This document shows, in pieces, positions 34,982-45,931 of a DNA stretch of 64,000 bases. The notes below the pieces were generated by a model, which was not told where the DNA came from, did no database searches, and was given only the letters and a program-made list of their open reading frames with translations. Position numbers and translations under genes: made by a program. The stretch lies in contig WPDH01000245.1 in assembly GCA_019137255.1 (NCBI GenBank), forward strand, positions 186,001 to 250,000, written 5' to 3'. Position 1 is the first letter of the stretch, and every line of letters starts with the position of its first letter. This DNA is from Corinectria fuckeliana (lineage: Eukaryota > Ascomycota > Sordariomycetes > Hypocreales > Nectriaceae).

Positions 34982-35052
34982 GGTCGCGTGGCCCAATGGC
35001 AAGGCGTCTGACTACGAATCAGGAGATCGTGGGTTCGAGCCCCACCGTGACC
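34982..35052 (+). tRNA. tRNA-Arg (anticodon ACG), copy 3
   Basis: Identical in sequence to copies 1 and 4 over all 71 bases. The acceptor, D, anticodon (CTACGAA) and T arms all fold. A TTTTT tract follows at about 35064 as Pol III terminator. Confidence 0.95.
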
Positions 35053-35870
35053 TCTCTTTCTTTTTGTTGGGCGTTTGTTCCTGGCATCTTCCCATTCCCT
35101 CAGTCTCCGTCCCACGAGGACGCCTAAATGATGGCTCAGTTATCCTCGCTGTTGCTTCACATCCCCACTCATGCTGAAAATAGAATCGCTGTTTTCGGTT
35201 TTTGCGGGAAGGAGAAGCAGACGTTAATGCCAGGCCTGTTAACCCAGGACTACAAAGTACGTTCACTTACATCCTTCTTCCACGTATGTTGTTAGTCCCT
35301 TCGACTTTGAAAGTCACTTTGGAAAGACCCTGGTAACATCTCTACATAACGTAGATTACTAATACCAGCTGGTGAGTGAGTCTTAAATTCCACTGCGCTT
35401 AGTGGTTATTAATTCACACAGAACAACAAGGAAGGACTATGACTTATTGTCATAAAGCATCAACTGGCATGTTAAGGCCTGTCGCCCAGCTAATAAAGTC
35501 CTACTTAGAAGCAACGCAATTTCTGCTAATGTTCTTATTAAAATAAAGCAATATATGCTCTGTACATATAACAGTTGTCATAACTGAGAAGTACTGTACA
35601 TGCTTACAATAGGCTTAATGTCTAATCGTATTAGTTCCAGGATGCACATTTCGTAAAAGCGTTAATTAATTAATATTTATATCCTGTAGTGACGGCTAGT
35701 TCTGGGAAATAACCTACCTAACCCGTAGCAACTATATGTAATGGAAACAAGACTTCAGTGAGAAGTGCATCTCAATACCGTATTGAATAGTTGGGTAGGG
35801 ATGGGAACCAGGAGTATCATGACCAGCAAAAATGTAGTGTGCCAGCGCTCTCTGCAAGGTCAAAAGTAAA
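35053..35870. other. Spacer between tRNA-Arg copies 3 and 4
   Basis: Moderately AT-rich, especially 35450-35760. No gene or repeat structure recognised. The sequences flanking the tRNA copies are not alike beyond the T-tract, so the copies did not arise by a recent long tandem duplication. Confidence 0.45.
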
Positions 35871-35941
35871 GGTCACGGTGGGGCTCGAACCCACGATCTC
35901 CTGATTCGTAGTCAGACGCCTTGCCATTGGGCCACGCGACC
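35871..35941 (-). tRNA. tRNA-Arg (anticodon ACG), copy 4
   Basis: Minus-strand 71-nt copy identical to copies 1 and 3. The anticodon loop is CTACGAA. Downstream TTTACTTTTG provides a terminator. Confidence 0.95.
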
Positions 35942-36728
35942 GTATCCTATTGGTTGGTTTAATAGTCTTGTTTTTGCGTTTATAAGGAAGTTCTGACTTT
36001 ATTAGTGCAACAGGTAAGCTACAACCCAATCAATGCTGTCTTAAAGAGAAAAGTCTATAGCTGTTTCTAAGTATTCCAGTGCTGTGACACTATGCTCACT
36101 TCTATTAGCTGTTATTTTCGTCCTCCGTGACAAACATTGGTACTCGGTGTCTTATCCTGTCAAGATTCGCCAACTATGATAAAGTGCTCGAACGAACCCT
36201 CAGCCCCGCCGCTTAAAACCCAAGTAAACATTTACGCCAGGTAAAATCAAGCAGAGAGAGAGAGAGAAAGAGGGAGAGAGCACAATAGCCGGTCAACTTC
36301 CCTCACCAATAGACATGACGTTTTGTCGTCGTCAGATACGGTTATCATAACAAATGTATTTCCTTTACTCTTTGTACAGGGTAGTCATCCGCCTCCTTCA
36401 ACCCCACCGCGGATACTACAAACTGGCACAATTGCAAGCCAGTGAGTCAATCAATCAACAGTGTGCGATCACGCACTTCCACGTCCAGGCAGATTTGTAG
36501 ATACACGCATTACTGAAGAACCCACGACGATGCGGTCATTCGCATGAAGCCAGTCCACTCCACCCCCCTGATTGCATTTGCCCTCCCTCAGTATCAGCGA
36601 CCCACCAAAGCTGATGACTCTCCCCTCCGGCGTCGGCGGGGCATCCAGGACGCTTAAGTTGAGGCACCCGACGCGCCAGCTTTCACCCGACTGAGCAAAC
36701 TACCATCGCCAATTCAATCAATCCTCAA
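35942..36728. other. Spacer and HIS5 promoter region
   Basis: Contains a GA-rich microsatellite near 36254-36282 and, close to HIS5, a TGACTC element annotated separately. No gene seen. Confidence 0.5.
36614..36620 (+). promoter_or_regulatory. Gcn4/Cpc1-type binding motif upstream of HIS5
   Basis: ATGACTC lies about 110 bases before the HIS5 ATG. TGACTC(A) is the core of the Gcn4/Cpc1/CpcA site that activates amino-acid synthesis genes under starvation in yeasts and filamentous fungi. The site is visible; its use is inferred from the gene it precedes. Confidence 0.5.
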
Positions 36729-38048
36729 ATGGCCCCCTTCAACCTCCAGGCCTGCGCCCGGCCCAATATCCTCGCCCTCCAGCCCTACCGCTGCGCGAGA
36801 GAGCAAGTCTTGCCCCTCCCCCTCCCCCGCCTTGTACAACTTCTGCCCCGCGCCAAAAAAGAAAACCACCACAGCTGACCCATCAACCACCACCGCAGCG
36901 ACTACAAGGATGACGGCACCAACATCCTCCTCGACGCCAACGAGAACGCCTACGGGCCGTCCATCTCGCCCGACGTCGCTGGCACCGGCACCGGCACCGG
37001 CTCCGGCGCTGGCGCTGACGTCGGCGTTGACCTCCTCGGCCTGCACCGCTACCCCGACCCGCACCAGGCCGCCCTGAAGCAGCAGCTCTGCGCGCTCCGC
37101 AACACGCACGCCCACACGCCCAAGACGCTCACGCCCGACCACCTCTTCGTTGGCGTCGGCAGCGACGAGGCCATCGACGCCCTGCTGCGCTGCTTCTGCG
37201 TCCCCGGCCGCGACCGCATCCTCACCTGCCCGCCCACCTACGGCATGTACGCCGTGTCCGCCCAGGTCAACGACGTGGCCATCGTCAAGGTGCCCCTGCT
37301 GCCGGCCCCGACCTTCGCCCTCGACGTCCCCGCCATCCTCGACGCGCTCGCCCACGAGGACGGCGTCAAGCTCGTGTACCTGTGCTCGCCCGGAAACCCC
37401 ACCGGCTCGCTCCTCGCCAAGGCCGACGTCCGGCAGATCCTCGACCACCCCTCGTGGAACGGCGTTGTCGTTCTCGACGAGGCCTACGTCGACTTCGCCT
37501 TCGAGGGCGCCTCCCTCGCCGAGTGGGTCACCGAGTTCCCCAACCTCGTGGTCATGCAGACCCTCTCCAAGGCCTTCGGCATGGCGGGCATCCGCCTCGG
37601 CGCCGCCTTCACCTCGCCCCCGATCGCCGCCCTCCTCAACAGCCTCAAGGCCCCCTACAACATCTCCAGCCCGACCAGCGCCCTCGCATCCCACGCCGTC
37701 TCCGACAAGGGCTTGGCCGTGATGCGCGGCAACCGCGCCAAGATCCTCGGCCAGCGGGACCGCATCCTCGCGGAGCTGCCCAAGATCCCGGGCGTGGGCC
37801 GCCTACGCGGTGGCACCGAGAGCAACTTCCTGCTCTTCGAGATGCTCAATGCGGCGGGGGCCCCGGACAACACGACTGCGCTGGCCGTGTACGAGAAGCT
37901 GGCCGAGACCAAGGGCGTTGTCGTTCGGTTCAGAGGAAAGGAGCACGGCTGTCTAGGATGTCTGCGCATCACCATTGGCACCGAGCCTGAGGTGTCGCGA
38001 TTCTTGGAGGAGCTGCGGACGACAATCAACGAGGTGAGGGGCTCGTAG
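36729..38048 (+). CDS. HIS5: Histidinol-phosphate aminotransferase
   Basis: Two exons, 36729-36802 and 36899-38048, giving 407 aa. The 96-nt intron begins GCAAGT and ends CCGCAG: a GC-AG intron, required to join RPNILALQPYRCAR to DDYKDDGTNILLDANENAYG in frame, the expected HisC start. Further family features are LLGLHRYPDPHQ-like start of the large domain, VGVGSDEAIDALLRCF, CSPGNPTGSL, VVLDEAYVDFAFEG and the PLP site SKAFGMAGIRLG with Lys249, then RGGTESNFLLFEM. It transfers the amino group between glutamate and imidazole-acetol phosphate in histidine synthesis. Codon use is strongly C-ending. A Gcn4/Cpc1-type site lies upstream. It converges on the GH76 gene with only about 315 bases between the stops. 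Confidence 0.93.
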
Positions 38049-38363
38049 AATACGGCAAATACAAAGGAGGGGTAGAGCAGAAGAGACGGGATACAAAAAA
38101 CGGCGTTCTAGCATAGATCTAGTTTCCTCTAGACATAATCTCGTAAATTATAGAAACGGTCATGGTACGGTCCAAGTCCATGTATTCCGGTGCGCGTGCT
38201 CCCTTGTATGGATCCAGTTGTATGGAACTGCATGTATTCCCCAACGAAACGCCTCTCTGGCACAAGCTCAGCCCGCATGTGCCAACCTCTAGAGCAAAAC
38301 GAAAATAAAAGTACATAAAGAGAGGGTATCATCGTGTTTGTCTTCTCCTTCCCCCTCTTTTTC
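38049..38363. other. Convergent intergenic region, HIS5 and GH76 gene 3' ends
   Basis: About 315 bases between two stop codons on opposite strands. AT-rich patches such as AATAAAAGTAC near 38305 may belong to 3' end signals. No gene. Confidence 0.5.
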
Positions 38364-39848
38364 TCAGGCCAGTCCTAGGGCGAGCAGGACGGCGCTGACG
38401 CTCAGCAAAGCCGTGAACAAGTTGCCCCGGGCCATGGTGGCGGCGTCTTCGCTTTCGGTAGGCGTGGCCTCGGCCTCGGTCTCGGTGGGCGCGGACTGGG
38501 ACGTGGTGGTGGCGGTGGGCGTGCTCTTGACCTTGACCTTGGGGTTCCAGTCGGTGTTGCGGATGACCTTGATGTCGTCGCCCTGCAGCGGCGCGGGGGC
38601 GCTGTCGATGAGCAGGCCCTGGACGGCCTCGAGGGCGCACATCTGCTGGCCGAGGCCGGTGTTGTTGTCGTAGCCGCCGACGTACCAGCGCATGCCGCAC
38701 GAGCGGCCGTACTTGCCGCCGGTGCACGACTTGGCGGCGGCCTCGGCGGTGGGGAGCATGAGGGCGTCGACGGGTTCGCGGAGCGAGGCGACGAGCTGGG
38801 TGGACTGGTACAGGAAGCGGGACAGGTACCCCTTGAAGGTGGACATGTCCCAGTTGCAGCGATTGACCTTTTCGCAGGCCGACTCGTACATGATGTTGGT
38901 GGAGTTGTCGAAGGGCGAGAAGAACCAGTCGGTGCCCTTGAAGAGGCCCTCGGTGCGCGTCGTCCACTCGGCCTTCTTGGTGTAGTTGGCCAGGACGGCG
39001 GCGCCGTACAGGTAAATGCCGCTGGTGTAGGAGAAGGAGTACTTGTTGGTCTTGACGCAGTTGTCGCTGGAGTCGGCGCCGTCGTAGACGTGCCACGTCT
39101 TGGGGTCGATGAAGCCGACGCTGTCGGACCAGTCCCAAATCTTCTCAGCCCAGTCGAGGTAGGTGTCGTTGCCGGTGGCGCGGGCCAGGCGGGCGGCGAT
39201 CTGGAAGAAGCCGCCGTTGCTGACCGAGTTCTTGTAGTTCATGCCGTTGGGGTTCTCGGGGTAGATCTGCCACAGGAGGCCGCCGCCGCAGTGCGTCGTG
39301 TTCCAGCGGTCGACGAGCTCGTTGAAGACGTTCTCGCCGATGCGGAGCCACGACGGGAGGTCCTTGTTGGGCTGGGGGAAGTTGCGCTCGGCGGCCGAGA
39401 TGACGGCGGAGCCCCAGAAGAAGAGGTCGTCGTTGCCCTCCTCGTCGCGGTGCTCCTCGGGCATGTAGTCCTCGTGCTTGCCGAGGTTGGTCGGGCCCAG
39501 GAGGGCCTGGATCACCACGTCGTTGTACGTGGGGTCGTTTGTGAAGTGGTAGTAGTCGAGCATGGCTCCCCAGAGCGCGCCCGCCACCCACCAGTAGTAC
39601 GGGTCTTGAAGATCACCGAGGTCCTTGGGATAGTCGGAGTAGTTGCCCTTGTAGTAGGACATGGTGTCGAACGCCAAGCTGGCAGCGACATTTCGAATGG
39701 ATTCTGCAGGCTGTGTGTAAGCATAGTCAACACCAACGACGACTTGGTACTTACTAGGATCGGTAGTATCCAGACTTGCAGGGAATGTCTTGACAGCGTT
39801 GTTGGCGGCTGCAACCGAGACCGCGGCTACAATGGGTAGCCACTTCAT
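38364..39848 (-). CDS. GPI-anchored GH76 mannan endo-1,6-alpha-mannosidase, DFG5/DCW1 type
   Basis: Two exons on the minus strand, 39848-39755 and 39703-38364, giving 477 aa. The 51-nt intron (GTAAGT...CTGCAG) is a multiple of three without stops; removing it gives DTTDPKSIRNVAASLAFD, as expected for the family, so it is likely a true intron. An N-terminal signal peptide (MKWLPIVAAVSVAAA) is followed by the GH76 domain with YYWWVAGALWG and the catalytic Asp pair in GNDDLFFWGSA (Asp123-Asp124). After a Thr/Ser-rich stretch the protein ends in a hydrophobic GPI-anchor signal (LLSVSAVLLALGLA). DFG5/DCW1 proteins act at the plasma membrane and help to attach GPI proteins to wall glucan. Several N-glycosylation sequons (NTT, NDT, NST) are present. 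The frame extends upstream without an ATG in better context. Confidence 0.92.
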   Translation of the reverse strand: MKWLPIVAAVSVAAANNAVKTFPASLDTTDPSKYQVVVGVDYAYTQPAESIRNVAASLAFDTMSYYKGNYSDYPKDLGDLQDPYYWWVAGALWGAMLDYYHFTNDPTYNDVVIQALLGPTNLGKHEDYMPEEHRDEEGNDDLFFWGSAVISAAERNFPQPNKDLPSWLRIGENVFNELVDRWNTTHCGGGLLWQIYPENPNGMNYKNSVSNGGFFQIAARLARATGNDTYLDWAEKIWDWSDSVGFIDPKTWHVYDGADSSDNCVKTNKYSFSYTSGIYLYGAAVLANYTKKAEWTTRTEGLFKGTDWFFSPFDNSTNIMYESACEKVNRCNWDMSTFKGYLSRFLYQSTQLVASLREPVDALMLPTAEAAAKSCTGGKYGRSCGMRWYVGGYDNNTGLGQQMCALEAVQGLLIDSAPAPLQGDDIKVIRNTDWNPKVKVKSTPTATTTSQSAPTETEAEATPTESEDAATMARGNLFTALLSVSAVLLALGLA

Positions 39849-40550
39849 CGTGGCTGACGATGTGCGATGGGACGGGATGGCAATGTGTTGGTGAAGGTGT
39901 CTGTGTGAGTGGAGGAGTCGTTGTCGCACAGCGACGTTGTGACTCGGAGGGCGCGATACGGCCAAATCGAAATGAGGGCAGGTCCGAGGTACGGTACAGT
40001 GAGTGAATAAGCCGGAATAGATGCGCCGACAGGACAATTGATGAGCGAGAGTGAGGGTCGGTCGTCGATGAAAGAGTGAGTGAGTGGGCGAGTGAGCGAG
40101 TGAGTGAATGAGGCAGGACGAAAGCCAAGGTAGTGAAAGCTGTTACCAAAGCAGGCAGGCAGGACAAATAAGAGCAATGGAAACCGGAACAAGATCCAGG
40201 CTAAAAGCTGGACGGAAGCGAAGGTAAAAGTAGGGAAAAAAGAAGAAAAAGCAAAAGCGTCAAGGTAAGTTAAGTTGAAGCAAAGAGGGTCCGGGGGTCC
40301 GGATCCGCCTGGTAGATAAGACCTTGGAAGGGAATACGAGGTGAGCGGGCTGAAGGCGGCTGGACTGGCTCGCGAAGGGGAAATTGTAGAACAAGCCAAC
40401 ACGACGAGACAAGACAGACGCTTGGGACACTGGCTTGGCTTTCTTTGGATGGGGCTGAGACGAACGAGCGACAGGGCAGCACGGCGGGCTATTAATATCA
40501 GTCACGGCACAATGCATCACCGTCCTGTCCTCACAGTCGCTCATGTCGAA

Positions 40551-40590
40551 ATCCATGAATCCATGAATCCATGAATCCATGAATCCATGA
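40551..40590. repeat. ATCCATGA octanucleotide microsatellite
   Basis: About five tandem copies of ATCCATGA, seen directly. Confidence 0.85.
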
Positions 40591-43004
40591 AAACAAAAAG
40601 GCAAACAAACGCCCGCCCGGCCAGGCCAGGAACAAGCCAAGCCGCTCCTCCTCCCCGCATTGCATGAGCTGGACTCCATGATCCACGCCTGGTGCCACAA
40701 ATGTCAGACACGCTCACAACCCCTGAAACCCCGTGCCGCGCCCTGTCGTCCAACGGAGGCCTTCTGGACTGGGTACTGTACATGGACGAAGTCTGTGATC
40801 GACCGCCCGAGTGTTTCGTCTCGGCCGCGCGCCAAACGAGAAATGACAGGAAGCAGGTGTTTATGTACCATTTACATACCATCACATATCATCATCATCT
40901 TCATCTTCATCATCAGCCGCTCGGGACTACACCGACTGGACAAGATCAGGCTGTTTGTTGTCGACCCACCGAACGGAGATGGGATGGGACATTTTTAGGG
41001 CTGGAGCAAAAGCTGCGCCCGGTAAAGCCAGAGCTGCATCGCTTTGATCGCCCCATCTCCACTGGCTGCCGGGATCTGTCAGCCTGTCTCCGTATTGTAG
41101 GGTACATACTACTATTTATTAGGCTAGGGAGTTGTATCTAGGTCTATGTAACGGGCTCCATCACGAAGCCACCCGTCAAGCGTAGGCATGTTTCCCTCCA
41201 TCTGTCACGCGCGGTTGGATGACAGCCGCTCGTGCAATTCCCGTTGTGTTTCTTTCTTTCCTGGTAACGGTAACGCACCGCACGCCGAGAGAGGATGAAA
41301 CATGAAACCTTGCCGCAGGTTGATTTGATCCTTTAGGAGCGCCTAATGGAAAAAGGGGGCGTGGCCAAGATCCTACCTAATCTATCCGTGAGCCTTTCCC
41401 GCGTTTTCCCCTTTCGAAACCTTCGCCTTTTTGGGAGTGTGGGCTTTTCTTGGCTTGGGACTTTGGGGATTCCGAGAGTACAAGTAGATTACACCGCTGA
41501 CTCAGACAACGTGGAATGATGATTGTGCCCCTGTCCTTCACGCACGAACACTGGTTCCAGACTCTCTCGCAGATCTGAGAGTCCCCAATTCGTCATCGCA
41601 ATCCCCGTGAGAGTTGGCAATTAGGGTTGCTCGTTGCTTGCTTACCCGACCAAGCGCAAGGCGTGATGGGAAGGGGCCCTGGCCGTCAGCTATCGCTTGG
41701 GTACCAAGGCCCCTCGAAGCAGAGAGAACCAAGCTTACAAAAAGAACAGGTAGAAGAAACCGAGAATAAAACCCAATTACTGCTGGCTAATAGACGCATG
41801 CCTCCCTACCCCGGCGGGTCGAAAAGCTCAAGAGCTCAAGATTTGTCTTGGCCGCACCCCCACGCACCCATCATGACTTATTACTTGTCCATCCAAGCCG
41901 AGAAGCCAAACTCATTTGATCACTCGTGTTCCGCGTTGCTAACAATTGCCTCCCGCTGTTTGCCCCTACGCCCTGCTCTCCGTGCTTCTTCCAACCGCTC
42001 GTACTTGTACAACACGGCGGCACACCCTGTGGACCTTGCATCGCTCACGTCTCAGTTGGGTCTGCAATCGATGTGCACACCGCCAATGAATCAAGGGAGA
42101 CGTTCTAGATTGGGCGAAGAGGCGCATGCAACCTTGTCGTTTTTCTCATTCGCTGACAAGGACAGTCCATGACGCAGGCGGCACACATGACCGTGTCCAA
42201 CACCATGAGCCCGTTGGACGACATTTCCTTCAAGTTTCACCTTGTGCCTTAACAAGAACACATCCAGGAACTCATCGGTCTATCTGGAGCATCTCAAGCT
42301 GTTCACAAATGACAAACCGTACCTCCCACACGTGGAAATGAACCCCGTTCAAGGATGACGGCGGAAAGCCGTGTCATTGCAACAGTTAGGTAAGTTTTTC
42401 TCCCTTCCAAATGAAGCCGTCTCATGCTTCTGTCCTTGACGTTGCGCGTTCGCTACTCACCATTCCCACGCCCATACCTGTGCACATGCCAACAACGCCA
42501 CACCAATGCCCTCTGAATCCAAGACCCAAGAAAGCTGGAACTCGAATCGTACCTAAGTAGCAGAAGCATATTGGAAGTCGCAGCTCCTTCCCCCGAGGAT
42601 GCAACGATCTGGATGCCAACCTTGGTACCTTGTCCTCGGCTGCTGCCCGTCGTCCTCCGGCACCGCGGCCATGGTCAGCACGCCCCAATCTACCTCGGTG
42701 CCGGAGTAAGTCGTTTTCCACGACACTTCCGTCGGGCCTGCGTGTAGGCCGTTGGTGTAGCCGGCCTTGTAACTTGAGGGTCAGATACCCCTACTTAATG
42801 CTCAAATATACCATGTAGATGTCTATTATTTGGGTGCAAATAAGCCTTCCCTGACTTAATAAGTAACCTAATTTGTAAAGCATCAATCTTAAACATTAAG
42901 GCATAACTTTATAATAGACCTCCCTCTCTAACCTTGATAGCTTCTAAAAGCTTATCTAGCTAACAGAATATCTATAAAAGCCTAGCCATCTCTCGTCAAG
43001 CTGA

Positions 43005-43505
43005 CGAGCCAGGTTAGCTTCCTTTAACACAATCTCAAAACACCATCTTCAACACAAACCCGAAAAGCAACATGACCACGATGCCTGCGATGCCCGCTGT
43101 ACCTTCCAGGCAAATAAGAGCCCTAGCCACAACACATACACAAAGAAATACCACCACGATCTCGATGCGATAAAGGCGTGTGGTTACAAGCAGCAGCTTC
43201 AAGAAGCCGGATTGCTGTACCTTGGTGGCTTCCAATCAAGCTGCTGAGGCACCCTCAGCGAGATGTAGAGGGTAAATCTGGCCCTCTTCAGCTGCCGCCT
43301 GCTTCTCGACAGCAGAGCCGCACACGCCAGAGACATCGCCTTCATCAAGCAAGAGGAGATACTGCTGGACGAGCTTGCCAGTAAGGAGAAAGTCGAATTT
43401 GAAGACGAGCGCACATTCCTCGAGGCAATACGGGATGACACAAGGTCAGGCCCGTGGCTTAAAGAGCTGCTAGGCTGCGTGGAGCTGGTCTGGATGGCCA
43501 GCTAA
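43005..43505 (+). pseudogene. Possible decayed coding region, unknown family
   Basis: One plus-strand frame stays open for 167 codons except for two stops, TGA at 43245 and TAG at 43266. Both differ by one C-to-T step from Arg (CGA) and Gln (CAG). The upstream part is His/Cys/Lys-rich (HDHDACDARCTFQANK) and the downstream part reads as a charged helix (FIKQEEILLDELASKEKVEF) ending WLKELLGCVELVWMAS before TAA. The AT-rich patch just upstream (42790-43010) also suggests RIP-like decay. I do not recognise the family. It could be a dead gene, part of an old transposon, or an exon-intron gene whose splice sites I misjudge. Confidence 0.35.
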
Positions 43506-45154
43506 GGAGGCATCGAGGCATCTATAGAAGAGTCATAGGCCGGGAAAATTTCGTATGGTTTGGAAAAGTTAGATCGGGCGCAAAAGGTAGAGGGGTAAAT
43601 AAGGTACGATACAAAGCTTGATCAAAACAAAGTTCCAATCAACGAGCCTCGAGACGCAAGATGCAATGCGTGACAACACAGTAGAAAGCAACACACTAAG
43701 TTCCCTCATCGAGGGGTAGACATGTATGTTCCGTGAAATCCTACCGCACTAGGCCCTTGGACCAGTTTAAATGGGAATTCTAGTGGTATACCGCAGGCGG
43801 GTGGATTGTCGTCGAGGCAGAAGATGGTGTAAGTGGTTTGATGCTCGTCCGGGTTCTGATACGGGTGTCCGGTCAGCGTCATGCACCACCACCCGGGATG
43901 AGGCGGGAACGGAGAAGGACTCGGGAGTCGATGCTGGACGATGCTATGACCCGACGAACACGGACAGGACCGATGACAAACTGGAAATAAAAGACGCCTA
44001 GAAAGACGCGAGGGCGAAGGCACGAGCTTATTACGATTCTCCGGGAGGGGGCCGTCGACGACGCAATGCCAAGGTCTGGGCCGTTCATCGTCGGCCGTTT
44101 CTCAAGACGGGACCGAAAAGAAAGGCGTCCACCGCCAAGCCCTCCCAAGGCCGCCAGATCATTGAAGCCTTGCTTGTATCCATCGTCGATGGTCCGTGAG
44201 CACTGATTGAGCTGGATCAGGGACTGAAAGCGACTGTACCGACTGGACGGAATACGCAGATTAATTTACTATGATTCCTTGGCACGCCACATCCGTCTTG
44301 CGCATCCCTGTACTCTCTGTGCGTTTACTACTTATGTAACAGTCTTCAATCCTTCATGGAAGAGCCTATCTAATGACAACCCTGCCTTCTCACATCTCTT
44401 CGAATGCCCCTGTTGATTGGCAAGTACGTTGGCGCCTACGAGGCGCCTGGTTCAGACGTTCCCGACCAGCAACTGACACCAGACTAAGGCAGTTCGTGAA
44501 GATGTTCCCGCAGCCACACCCGCCGCCACACCCGCCGCCATCATCAAGCCCATTGTGGGCTCACCTTGTTCCCACCTGTAGATGCCGCATCCGCAGCGTC
44601 CATGTTGGCCACAACTCCCCCACCATCACACGCTTACCTTCAGGCCTCTAGCTCTCTATGCACGCCTGGACTATGTACCCTCCTTTGTCCTGCATCAATC
44701 TGCCGGGCGCTAACGAAAGCTCGCCAACTATCCAATCTAGGCACCTACCCCTGACGGGATGCGATGCTGCCCTACGAGATTTGAGGTTCCGCTGTCCAAT
44801 CGGCCGGTTCTCGCGGCACCTCTCGGCGCTCGCTACCCATGACCCATTTCCTTGTTAAAGCCGAAAGAAGAAGTCGCCGAGTGTAAGTGCTGGGGAGGGA
44901 AAAGCCTCCCACACTAGTATGGTCGTTGTTAGAGCAGAGTAGCCTAATGTGGCGTCTTGGACGAGATGAGAAATCCTTCAAATAGGTAGAAACCCCAGCC
45001 CTCACTTTCAAACGCGCTCGTCTCTTCCCTCCCTCTCTGTCGCCGTTGCTTCTACATCGCCAGTCACTCGTTTCTGCTCAACGCAACTCCCGCGCGCTTC
45101 GCCGACCCAGCACATTCATTTCCCCACCTATAACCACTCCTTCACGATCCAAAA

Positions 45155-45931
45155 ATGGCCCGTTCTCTTGCTCTTCTCGCCCTCGGCGCCGCAGCCGCCG
45201 CCGCCGCCCAGTCCACCACCGTCAGCGTCTTCCTGCCCATGTTCGACAAGCAGGCCCTCGATGCCTCCATCGTCGGCGTCGACGGCGACAAGACCACCTT
45301 TGCCATCAACTGCCCGAGCGGCTCCGACGACACCGAGTGTGGCTTGACCGATACCCAGACCCTCGTCTACGGCTCCAGCACCTTCTCGTACACTGCCTCC
45401 TTCGACGGTGGCAGTGACTACGGTTCCTAGTATGTGGCCTTCTCTTCAAGCACTGCGCGTGGCAACGGGCATATATGATATGTCATAGCAAGTGCTGACA
45501 GAAACACTCGTTGTAGCACCGAGGACATTGCGTGTAAGTTCCAGCCCAATAAGGACCTCGCCACCTGCATCGTCAGCGTCTCGCAGGAGGCCGATGGCAC
45601 GACCATCGACTCTTCCACGTCGACTTCCACCTCTGGCTACCTCGACCTGCTGATCGCCGTCACCGTCACCGCCGGCGCCAACAAGCTCAGCGGCGACATC
45701 ACCTCGGCTGCCTCCGGCACCGAGACCGAGACCACCGCCGCTGCGCCCGCCTCCACCTCGGCCGCCACCGACACCACCGCCACCGGCTCCGGTTCCGAGT
45801 CTGCCGCCTCCAGCTCTGGCGACGCTGCGTCCACCCCCACCGCTACCGGCAACGGTGCCGGCGCCATGGTTACGCAAAACGCCGTCTTGGCCGGTGTCGC
45901 TGTCTTGGCCGGTGGCGCCATGCTGTTGTGA
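45155..45931 (+). CDS. Secreted GPI-anchored cell-wall protein
   Basis: Two exons, 45155-45429 and 45517-45931, joined across an 87-nt intron, giving 229 aa. The signal peptide is MARSLALLALGAAAAAAAQS. The mature part has four Cys (FAINCPSG, DDTECGL, EDIACKF, LATCIVS) in a compact domain of about 120 residues. A Thr/Ser/Ala-rich segment of about 80 residues, probably O-glycosylated, follows, and the protein ends in a hydrophobic GPI signal (VLAGVAVLAGGAMLL). This layout is common to small ascomycete wall proteins of unknown function. The CT-rich leader before the ATG suggests strong expression. I cannot name a specific enzyme activity. Confidence 0.85.

Larger units (their letters stand above)
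39849..45154. other. Long gene-poor stretch
   Basis: About 5.3 kb between the GH76 gene promoter and the GPI-protein gene. It holds a GAGT/GAGC-type repeat near 40073-40113, an ATCCATGA microsatellite at 40551-40590, CATCAT-rich sequence near 40880-40915, an AT-rich patch at 42790-43010 and one possible decayed coding region (43005-43505). Other open frames have no domain or splice support. Confidence 0.5.

Noticed and set aside
36714..37694. 326-codon open frame on the minus strand opposite HIS5
   Set aside because: It is the antisense of a very GC3-rich gene; the Gly/Val/Glu-rich translation with no domain is the usual shadow of such codon use.
38329..39138. 269-codon frame inside the GH76 gene on the same strand
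   Set aside because: It is another frame of the well-supported GH76 exon with Arg/His/Pro-rich translation.
42790..43010. AT-rich patch considered as a second MULE copy
   Set aside because: No 82-bp terminal repeat or transposase remnant was found there; only the composition is similar.
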